Below, piece by piece: positions 1 to 4,411 of a stretch of 5,431 nucleotides of DNA. This DNA comes from Deltaproteobacteria bacterium (GTDB taxonomy: Bacteria; Desulfobacterota_B; Binatia; Binatales; Binataceae). Location of the stretch: contig JAKAVX010000216.1 of the NCBI GenBank assembly GCA_021827465.1, positions 1-5,431 of the forward strand, in the 5' to 3' direction. The position numbers and the translations under genes are program-made. Under the pieces are notes generated by a model. It ran no database searches, had not been told where the DNA came from, and saw only the letters and a program-made list of their open reading frames with translations. The stretch's first letter is position 1. The number at the start of each line of letters is the position of its first letter.

Positions 1-1311
1 GGACCGGGCGCGACGGCGCGGCTGGCCGAGACCTTTACCAACATAATCCTGCATTCACCAGCCACGACTTCGGGCCTGATGACACAGCTCGCCCAAATCA
101 TGCCTGCCGCGCGGCTGTTCGGGCTTGGGCCGAATCAGGCGGTGATGGCGGCCGGTTTCGAGAATGTCGTTGGCGGCGGCAAAGGCGCGCTGAGTCCGCA
201 GCTCACGCGAACGTTTTTGCAACATTTAGCGATCCCTCCTCAAACCGCGAAGGCCAAGGCCGCGTGGCACGCGATGGGACTCGATCGCGAACACTTCAAA
301 ACCTTCGGCGGCTTCCTGCGCTTTCTGGCGGCCGAAGAACAAAAACTCGGCGCCAAGGGGCTTGGCCGCGAGATGTGGCCGCTCGTAGGCGGCACGCGCG
401 GCGAGGCTTCGCTGTTCGCGCTCGGGATGCCGGGAATCGCGCAACAGTGGGAAGAGTTCAAAAAGCAAATCGCCCTTGGCGGCACGCTCGAGATGCAGCA
501 AGCCAAGATCATGACGACGCTCAACAGCCAGCTAGCCCGGCTGAATTCAAACTTTAGCGCGATGGGGCAGGCGATCGGCGCGCCGGTGCTTGCGAATTTG
601 CGATCAGTCGTCAGTTTCTTCGCCGATACCACAAACAGTGTCCGCGTGCTCGCGCAGGATCATCCTATGGCGGCGGGGTTGTTCGACAAGTTCACTCTGG
701 CCGTGGGAGGACTACTCGGTGCGGATGCGGCAATTCGCGGCGCAACCGCGTTGTTTACCCTTTTGAGCAGCGGACCGCTAATCGCGGGCGTCGCCGCATT
801 GACCGGCCCGCTGGGTCTCGTTGCGGTCGCGGCCGGAATCACCGCGATCGCGGAAGCTATCGAACACTGGCCCCAGATAAAAAAAGCGATTGATCACTAC
901 GGCTCGATGCACCGGATATACGCCGACGTGATGCACCCAGACGCGAGCAAGGCAATCTCGCGCGCGCGCTCGTCCGAGGCGCTGCGTCACGGCGGACTCC
1001 TCGTCTCGCCGTTCGGGGCTCCACATTCCGTGGGCGGATTCCCCGCGGGACATATGCCCCTGGTCGGCGGCCATGTCGAAGGCGTGCCCGGAGGTCCTCT
1101 TATTTTGCATCCGGGGCACGCGCTCCATCGGGAGACTTTTCACGTCAGTATCGGCGACATCCATGTTCACGGCGCGGGAGTCGAAGAGGCGAGCGACCGG
1201 ATGGTCGAAGAGCTTACGCGCAAGCTTAGGCTGGCGCTGGTGGCGACGACGACCGGCGACGGCGTGCATGAGTCGCCCTATTTCCATTCGGGCGGCGAGG
1301 TTTCCATATGA
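1..1311 (+). CDS. Phage tail tape measure protein, 3' part (5' end outside the window)
   Basis: The reading frame is open to the left edge, so these 436 residues are the C-terminal part of a longer protein; the ATG at 79 is probably internal, because the 26 codons before it read as the same domain. Tape measure proteins set tail length, occupy the tail tube and help DNA pass through the host membrane. The first 60 or so residues (TFTNII, PATTSGL, ARLFGLGPNQAVMAAGFE) follow the pattern of the conserved tape measure core, in which many small residues precede an A-x-x-x-G-L segment. Residues about 232-286 (bases 694-858) are a long hydrophobic, glycine/alanine-rich stretch typical of the membrane-interacting part. 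The C-terminus (FHVSIGDIHVHGAG, then a helix ending RKLRLAL) matches the usual end of this family. The last bases overlap the next start as ATGA. Family assignment is by motif pattern only, but the combination is characteristic. Confidence 0.85.
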   Translation, partial: GPGATARLAETFTNIILHSPATTSGLMTQLAQIMPAARLFGLGPNQAVMAAGFENVVGGGKGALSPQLTRTFLQHLAIPPQTAKAKAAWHAMGLDREHFKTFGGFLRFLAAEEQKLGAKGLGREMWPLVGGTRGEASLFALGMPGIAQQWEEFKKQIALGGTLEMQQAKIMTTLNSQLARLNSNFSAMGQAIGAPVLANLRSVVSFFADTTNSVRVLAQDHPMAAGLFDKFTLAVGGLLGADAAIRGATALFTLLSSGPLIAGVAALTGPLGLVAVAAGITAIAEAIEHWPQIKKAIDHYGSMHRIYADVMHPDASKAISRARSSEALRHGGLLVSPFGAPHSVGGFPAGHMPLVGGHVEGVPGGPLILHPGHALHRETFHVSIGDIHVHGAGVEEASDRMVEELTRKLRLALVATTTGDGVHESPYFHSGGEVSI

Positions 1312-1715
1312 GCACGCTCTACATGGAATACGGCGGCGATCTGGTTCTCAACCAGCACGGCGGCCTTTTGATGGCGGTGGGATGGGACGAGATACGCCAG
1401 AGGATCGAGCGGCGGCTTTTGACGAATCCGGCGATGACGCTGGATGACGGGACGCCGGTTGCCGCCGACTATTTGCAGCATCCGAGCTACGGCGTGGGTC
1501 TGCCGGAAGAGGTTGGGCGCAACTGGACGCAGGCGCAGGCGGCCAGGATTACGCAGAAGATCGCGCAGGGCGTGGTTACGGACGCGAGCGTGGACCCGAC
1601 CGCCCCGCCGACGCTGCAAGTGAAAATCGCCGGGCAGCACCTGGTGCTCATCAATATCGGAATCACGCTGATCGATCAGACGCAGGGACAGATACCGATT
1701 TCCTTCACGATATGA
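1308..1715 (+). CDS. Probable phage baseplate or tail protein, gp25/W-like
   Basis: A 135-residue protein whose start overlaps the tape measure stop as ATGA; a GAGG at 1297-1300 lies 7 bases upstream. It has the layout of small baseplate wedge proteins of the T4 gp25 / P2 W type and of related Mu-like tail proteins: an N-terminal DLVL...GGLLMAVGWDEI segment, a helix with IRQRIERRLLTNP, a DDGTPVAADYL segment, then an HPSYGVGLPEEVG turn like the P-x-[FY]-G signature, and a beta-rich C-terminus (LQVKIAGQHLVLINIGITLI). Such proteins join the tail tube or hub to the wedges in contractile tails. A place directly after the tape measure gene fits a tail or baseplate role. The exact family is an inference; another small tail protein of the same gene block is the main alternative. 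Confidence 0.6.
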   Translation: MSTLYMEYGGDLVLNQHGGLLMAVGWDEIRQRIERRLLTNPAMTLDDGTPVAADYLQHPSYGVGLPEEVGRNWTQAQAARITQKIAQGVVTDASVDPTAPPTLQVKIAGQHLVLINIGITLIDQTQGQIPISFTI

Positions 1716-2005
1716 GCGAACAGATTCACAGCCCGATCGACCGCGACGCGGAACGGCGACTACTGAAGCCCGGCAGCTTCCTTGCGCAATCCGCCGACCT
1801 GCTTGTCGCGATACGCGAGTGCCGCAAGGCGTGGACGGCCGCGGGCGCCTCGAACGCGATATGGGAAGTTTTCGCCGACGGAATCCTTCGCGACTTTCGG
1901 GCGGGAGTTTCGCTGCCCGCGATCGCCATGACCGCGCAGGCGTGGGCGGACATTTTGTGGAAAAAGGCGCGCTTGAGCGCGCAGGATCGAAAGGAGATCG
2001 AATGA
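1712..2005 (+). CDS. Small protein of unknown function in the tail operon
   Basis: A 97-residue protein that I do not recognise. The ATG overlaps the stop of the gp25/W-like gene (ATGA, 1712-1715), and no good ribosome binding site stands close before it, so it probably depends on translation of the upstream gene. It is predicted to be mostly helical and soluble, with three tryptophans (in KAWTAAG, NAIWEVF and WADILWKK, counting the last pair) concentrated in the second half and a charged tail ending RKEIE. There is no signal peptide or membrane segment. Third positions are GC-rich like the neighbours, which supports coding. Position suggests a tail accessory, assembly or regulatory part, but nothing in the sequence fixes a function. 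Confidence 0.7.
   Translation: MSEQIHSPIDRDAERRLLKPGSFLAQSADLLVAIRECRKAWTAAGASNAIWEVFADGILRDFRAGVSLPAIAMTAQAWADILWKKARLSAQDRKEIE
1991..1996 (+). promoter_or_regulatory. Ribosome binding site for the gene at 2002
   Basis: AAGGAG lies 5 bases before the ATG at 2002. It decides the start: the same frame is open further upstream to an ATG at 1819, but that would overlap the previous gene by 187 bases and has no comparable site. Confidence 0.75.
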
Positions 2006-2436
2006 GCGACATAAACGAGATTATGCAGTTCCCAAAACAGCGCGAACCGCTGTGGGCCGATACCGCCCGTATCGCGACGAGCCAGCGCGAACGCGAGCGC
2101 AATGCCGAGGCGGAATTCGAAGCCGCGCATCCCGAGGAAGCCGAGCAGACGCGCAAGCTGGTCGAAACGCTCGGCGGGGAACGCGCGTGCCTTCGCGCAT
2201 GGGCGATGATTCGACAGGCGCACCAACGCCTTTGTGGCGAGCGCTGCGATCGTGTCGGCCGGGCGCTCGATATCCTGCAAGCCGCACACGTTCAAAGCGC
2301 AACGGCGAGCAACGCTTTTCGATGGCTTCAAGCGACCTTGGTACTGCTGGTCGGCGCGTCCGAACTCGACGCGCTTCGAACTGCGCCCGCAACGCCGTCT
2401 ATCGAGATGCCCAAAGCGTGGGATCGAAGGAGCTAA
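2002..2436 (+). CDS. Helical protein of unknown function in the tail operon
   Basis: A 144-residue protein starting at the ATG that overlaps the previous stop (ATGA) and is preceded by AAGGAG. I do not recognise the family. The first half is very charged and helical (ATSQRERERNAEAEFEAA followed by HPEEAEQTRKLVETLGGE), suggesting a coiled coil or a binding helix. The second half is a mixed helical region with two cysteines close together (RLCGERCDR) and a hydrophobic run (WLQATLVLLVGASEL) too short and too polar at its edges to be a confident membrane segment. The C-terminus is proline-containing and basic. It sits in the middle of a run of coupled small genes behind the baseplate-like gene. 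Tail assembly chaperone or minor tail part are possible, but unsupported by motif. Confidence 0.7.
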   Translation: MSDINEIMQFPKQREPLWADTARIATSQRERERNAEAEFEAAHPEEAEQTRKLVETLGGERACLRAWAMIRQAHQRLCGERCDRVGRALDILQAAHVQSATASNAFRWLQATLVLLVGASELDALRTAPATPSIEMPKAWDRRS

Positions 2437-2442
2437 AACCAC

Positions 2443-2649
2443 ATGACCACACTGGAGAGACTTCTCGCCGAGTACGTTGGGGCCCGAGCCGACGTCGATG
2501 CGCTCGCGGCACAGGATGCGCCACTGGTTCTGCCGGACGCGCGCACCATGACGCACGCGCAGATCCGCGATTATCTCAATAACGATTTTCGCGTCGAGAT
2601 TGCGCGCCGGCGCCATCGCACGAACTCGCCGCGCTCGTTCGGGCTATGA
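2443..2649 (+). CDS. Small hypothetical protein in the tail operon
   Basis: A 68-residue protein with AAGGAG at 2427-2432, ten bases before the ATG, and a 6-base gap from the preceding stop. It has an acidic N-terminal helix (TTLERLLAEYVGARADVDALAAQD) broken by QDAPLVLPDA, a second short helix (MTHAQIRDYLNN) and a basic end (ARRRHRT). No membrane segment or known motif is visible and I do not recognise it. Its last bases overlap the start of the membrane protein gene as ATGA, so the two are probably made together. The strong ribosome binding site and the overlap support coding despite the short length. Confidence 0.6.
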   Translation: MTTLERLLAEYVGARADVDALAAQDAPLVLPDARTMTHAQIRDYLNNDFRVEIARRRHRTNSPRSFGL

Positions 2650-2882
2650 TCGCCGTAATCGTCGTCGCGCCGCTGGCCGCGGTCGTCGCTTTCGCTCTCG
2701 GGATGCGCGTCGGCGCCGTCCGCCATGCTCGCGCGCTCGCCGAGGCCACACAGGAACTCCAGGAGCAAGCAGCAGCGCTGGCCGATGAAAGTTTCGCCGT
2801 TCTCCGCCAGGCGATCCGCGATCAAGTGCTCGAAGAAATCGCAAGAGGCGAAGACGACGACGGACCGCAGTACATGCAATGA
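2646..2882 (+). CDS. Small single-span membrane protein with helical tail (spanin or holin-like shape)
   Basis: A 78-residue protein coupled to the preceding gene by an ATGA overlap, with no ribosome binding site of its own. Residues about 2-20 (IAVIVVAPLAAVVAFALGM) form one clear membrane segment with few charges before it; residues about 26-68 are an alanine/glutamate/glutamine-rich amphipathic helix, probably a coiled coil; the end is acidic (RGEDDDG). This shape, an N-terminal anchor followed by a helical periplasmic or cytoplasmic rod, is that of inner-membrane spanins (Rz type) and of several small phage membrane proteins. There is no endolysin or holin gene next to it, and the overlapping frame lacks the lipobox expected of an outer spanin partner, so a lysis role is only a possibility. 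Confidence 0.65.
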   Translation: MIAVIVVAPLAAVVAFALGMRVGAVRHARALAEATQELQEQAAALADESFAVLRQAIRDQVLEEIARGEDDDGPQYMQ

Positions 2883-2883
2883 A

Positions 2884-3270
2884 ATGAACCGAGGCATCCG
2901 AAAGAAGCGCGACGAGAAAGTGCGGCGTATCGCGCGCCGTATCATCCGCGAAACGCCCGGACTCGACGACGACGCCTTCCGGCCCGCCGTGCGTCGTCTC
3001 GCCGAAGCGCGAATCGCGGCGGAGACCATATACGAGCGGCTCCGCGACGAAGGCTTCTCCGACTTGAACGCAAACGAATGCTGGCGGCGGATGCTGCAGA
3101 CCGTCTCGAAGCTTGAAGCTGATCTGAATATCACGCCGGCCGCGCGCTGGCGCGCCGTGCGGGCTCCCATCATGGACATCGCCGCAGCCTTCGCCCGCCT
3201 ACAGCGCGAACACGCCGGTGAGCCTGCGTTGCCGCCCCGGGAGCGCGAATTTCTGCCGGAGCCACAATAA
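2884..3270 (+). CDS. Helical basic protein, possibly P27-like small terminase subunit
   Basis: A 128-residue protein whose ATG comes one base after the preceding stop (TGA-A-ATG), implying reinitiation; no separate ribosome binding site is evident. The frame is open upstream to ATGs at 2725 and 2785, but those would lie inside the membrane protein gene and read as low-complexity basic sequence. The N-terminus is very basic (RKKRDEKVRRIARRIIRE). The middle helices (RLAEARIAAETIYERLRDEG, then a helix ending KLEADLNITPAARWRAV) resemble the layout of P27-type small terminases, which end with a helix leading into L-x-L/I-T-P-x-x-R. The resemblance is partial: the usual N-P segment before the last helix is not seen. 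Small terminases bind DNA and recruit the large subunit; no large terminase follows here. DNA-binding is plausible; the family remains uncertain. Confidence 0.65.
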   Translation: MNRGIRKKRDEKVRRIARRIIRETPGLDDDAFRPAVRRLAEARIAAETIYERLRDEGFSDLNANECWRRMLQTVSKLEADLNITPAARWRAVRAPIMDIAAAFARLQREHAGEPALPPREREFLPEPQ

Positions 3271-3277
3271 ATATCAG

Positions 3278-3294
3278 CGCCGCCTCGAGCGGCG
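3278..3294 (+). other. Short hairpin just before a ribosome binding site
   Basis: CGCCGC (3278-3283) and GCGGCG (3289-3294) can pair around a 5-base loop. The stem ends directly at the AAAAAGGAG of the next gene. It is followed by A rather than T, so it is not an intrinsic terminator. It could keep the adjacent ribosome binding site exposed or protect the mRNA from processing; a chance match is also possible in sequence this rich in GC. Confidence 0.35.
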
Positions 3295-3297
3295 AAA

Positions 3298-3303
3298 AAG
3301 GAG
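3298..3303 (+). promoter_or_regulatory. Strong ribosome binding site for the gene at 3310
   Basis: AAGGAG within an A-rich run, 6 bases before the ATG at 3310. It is among the best sites in the window and is the main evidence that the short 3310-3540 gene is translated. Confidence 0.7.
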
Positions 3304-3309
3304 AATCGT

Positions 3310-3540
3310 ATGTCTTTTACGAGTAAGCGAGACTCAGGAACAATCCCAGCGCCGAAAATCCGCCCGGTCGGCGTGGCGCGAGACTCGATGAACGCTCCCG
3401 GCGATGGAACGATTGCGCGGGCTGTCAACCACGAGTTGCATCATCCGCGCAGCGCGTCCCACGCGGCCGACGCGGTGACCAACGCCGGCATCGGCGGGCC
3501 GCCGAGCGATCCCGGCTTCCGGCCGCTTCCGAAGCCTTAG
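3310..3540 (+). CDS. Short, probably disordered hypothetical protein
   Basis: A 76-residue protein with a strong AAGGAG site and third positions like those of its neighbours. The sequence is rich in proline, glycine, serine and alanine, has no membrane segment, and ends in a proline-rich tail (PPSDPGFRPLPKP), so it is probably mostly unstructured. A central histidine-containing segment (AVNHELHHPRSASHAADAV) is the only likely helix. I do not recognise it. It is the last gene of the + strand run; a structured non-coding stretch follows. A linker, a small virion part or a partner-binding peptide would fit its composition, but none is shown. Confidence 0.6.
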   Translation: MSFTSKRDSGTIPAPKIRPVGVARDSMNAPGDGTIARAVNHELHHPRSASHAADAVTNAGIGGPPSDPGFRPLPKP

Positions 3541-3668
3541 CCAGAGCATTCCAACGCGGGGAGCGGTTCGGTCGCGTTCGCCCTCAAGCGGGCGCGGCTT
3601 CCCCGCGACCTTATCCCCGCGCAATAGCCGGAAAACGGCTTGGCGCACTGTCTAGGACGGGTAGATTC
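3541..3668 (+). other. Intergenic stretch with potential RNA structure
   Basis: No convincing gene is seen here. CGCGGGGA (3555-3562) is perfectly complementary to TCCCCGCG (3600-3607), giving an 8-bp stem that encloses a second hairpin, CGCCC (3579-3583) with GGGCG (3590-3594). A further hairpin follows: AGCCG (3626-3630) with CGGCT (3636-3640) around GAAAA. No T-run follows any of them, so a classical intrinsic terminator is not supported. The region could hold a factor-dependent or U-less terminator, a processing site or a small structured RNA. The sequence does not match a tRNA. Confidence 0.45.
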
Positions 3669-3971
3669 GTGCCTTTTCAGAAGGGACGAGCGGGACAATA
3701 TCATCCGCGCAAATCCTTTGCCGTCGGCGGACGGGAGCGCGTGAGGTTGTCGGCGTGGCGTGTGACGCTGAGCGACGCTATCGAGTTGGAACTGTCGGGG
3801 CGATTCAGTTCACGGGGGCATGTCCGGCTGACGGCGATCGATTACATGCGCGCCAGCGGGCGCCCGGGGCGGTCGGTGACCTCGCTTGAGCGGATACGAG
3901 GGACGGAAGCTGTAACCCTTCCTAGAAGCGGCGAGGCGGTTGAGGCTTCCCCGCGCCAGATTTCCGCTTAG
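3669..3971 (+). CDS. Small protein with DUF5681-like N-terminal motif
   Basis: A 100-residue reading frame beginning at GTG; an AGGA at 3653-3656 lies about 12 bases before it, a weak spacing. The opening MPFQKGRAGQYHPRK resembles the F-x-K-G-x-[SA]-G-N-P-x-x-[RK] start of DUF5681-type proteins, which often lie in phage and mobile regions, but the usual N-P-G-G-R-P core is altered to Q-Y-H-P-R-K. The rest is basic and mixed, with a likely helix around TLSDAIELELSG. Codon third positions are GC-rich through most of the frame, supporting coding. The last 50 bases overlap the end of a minus-strand gene, tail to tail. The function is unknown; a non-coding explanation cannot be excluded. Confidence 0.5.
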   Translation: MPFQKGRAGQYHPRKSFAVGGRERVRLSAWRVTLSDAIELELSGRFSSRGHVRLTAIDYMRASGRPGRSVTSLERIRGTEAVTLPRSGEAVEASPRQISA

Positions 3972-4197
3972 CCGCGCGCTTCCTCATTTCCGCGCTGCGC
4001 TCCTCGGGATTGAGGCCGTCCCAATACGCGCGCGCCGCGATGCTGGCGATCTCGCCGGCGCGCTTCTTCGAGACCTTGCGCTTCGAATGCCCGAGACGCC
4101 CGAGATCGCTGCGTTCTTCCGGCGTGAGCTTCGCCTGGCGCAACTTTCCGAGCGCCACGGCGGCCGGGTCTTTCTTCTTCTTGGGCGGTCGCTTCAT
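3922..4197 (-). CDS. Very basic lysine/arginine-rich small protein with internal PEERS repeat
   Basis: A 91-residue protein and the only likely minus-strand gene in the window. It begins with a lysine cluster (MKRPPKKKKD), followed by ALGKLRQAK and two copies of a repeat: LTPEERSDLGRLGHSKRK (24-41) and LNPEERSAEMRKRAAKRK (62-79), joined by a helix ending ARAYWDG. From general knowledge, short bacterial proteins with ALG-x-L...L-[ST]-P-E-[EQ]-R-[SR] and A-R-x-x-W segments are widespread in GC-rich bacteria and lack a firm function; the charge suggests nucleic acid binding. I chose ATG 4197 over an in-frame TTG at 4236, because the extra residues do not resemble the family and a promoter seems to lie there. 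No ribosome binding site is evident, so the message may be leaderless. Its 3' end overlaps the + strand gene by 50 bases. Confidence 0.7.
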   Translation of the reverse strand: MKRPPKKKKDPAAVALGKLRQAKLTPEERSDLGRLGHSKRKVSKKRAGEIASIAARAYWDGLNPEERSAEMRKRAAKRKSGAGKPQPPRRF

Positions 4198-4206
4198 GTG
4201 CGCCCG

Positions 4207-4236
4207 ATAGTACAAGAGAACACGTTTAGCCGCCAA
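4207..4236 (-). promoter_or_regulatory. Candidate promoter for the basic-protein gene
   Basis: Read on the minus strand, TTGGCG (4236-4231) and TACTAT (4212-4207) are separated by 18 bases and resemble -35 and -10 boxes. Only 9 bases separate the -10 box from the ATG at 4197, so transcription would begin within about 3 bases of the start codon, giving a leaderless message. This agrees with the lack of a ribosome binding site. Confidence 0.35.
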
Positions 4237-4291
4237 GAAACGCAGCCATAGTGCGGGAATGTGCCGCCGTGCAAATCGTGGCCGAAAGTGC

Positions 4292-4321
4292 TTGCATTAA
4301 ATCACGCAGCAGCGCTACTAA
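4292..4321 (+). promoter_or_regulatory. Candidate promoter for the recombinase gene
   Basis: TTGCAT (4292-4297) and TACTAA (4316-4321) are spaced by 18 bases, a reasonable sigma70-type match in an otherwise GC-rich region. Transcription would start near 4328, leaving a leader of about 85 bases that contains the inverted repeat described separately. Confidence 0.35.
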
Positions 4322-4332
4322 GCATGTGAGCA

Positions 4333-4385
4333 CGGGCCGGGACGGTTGGGATGTGCGGCCGAAGCTGGGGATAATCCCCGGCCCG
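4333..4385 (+). repeat. 9-bp perfect inverted repeat in the recombinase leader
   Basis: CGGGCCGGG (4333-4341) is perfectly complementary to CCCGGCCCG (4377-4385). Inside it, GGGGATAATCCCC (4367-4379) is a second, almost gapless palindrome with 6-base arms. The two structures share the CCC at 4377-4379, so as RNA they exclude each other; as DNA the inner palindrome could be a protein-binding site. The repeat ends 15 bases before the ribosome binding site at 4401. Confidence 0.5.
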
Positions 4386-4400
4386 ATGCTCTCTCGCCCA

Positions 4401-4410
4401 AGGAGAAGGA
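4401..4410 (+). promoter_or_regulatory. Ribosome binding site for the recombinase gene
   Basis: AGGAGAAGGA, with AGGAG placed 6 bases before the ATG at 4412. It decides the start: the frame is open to a TTG at 4346, but those 22 codons cross the leader palindrome and have no ribosome binding site. Confidence 0.75.
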
Positions 4411-4411
4411 A

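Noticed and set aside
1819..2001. Upstream extension of the 2002-2436 gene to the ATG at 1819
   Set aside because: It would overlap the preceding gene by 187 bases, while AAGGAG at 1991-1996 and the ATGA overlap both point to 2002.
1278..2156. Long minus-strand open frame of 292 codons across the gp25-like and following genes
   Set aside because: It lies antisense to three coupled genes with good starts, its product is a low-complexity Arg/Ser/Ala-rich sequence, and such long shadows are expected in GC-rich DNA.
1726..2616. Second long minus-strand open frame of 296 codons
   Set aside because: It overlaps the first shadow and the + strand genes, has no ribosome binding site that I can see, and its product shows no recognisable motif.
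2725..2883. Outer spanin (lipoprotein) embedded in the +1 frame of the membrane protein gene
   Set aside because: The frame reads as a basic, serine-rich sequence without a hydrophobic signal segment or lipobox, and it runs straight into the 2884 gene.
2571..3428. Minus-strand open frame of 285 codons
   Set aside because: Serine/arginine-rich antisense product over three plausible + strand genes; treated as a composition artefact.
3541..3668. tRNA or att site in the structured gap
   Set aside because: The stems do not form a cloverleaf, and no tRNA-like acceptor or anticodon arms could be placed; no repeat elsewhere in the window marks an att core.
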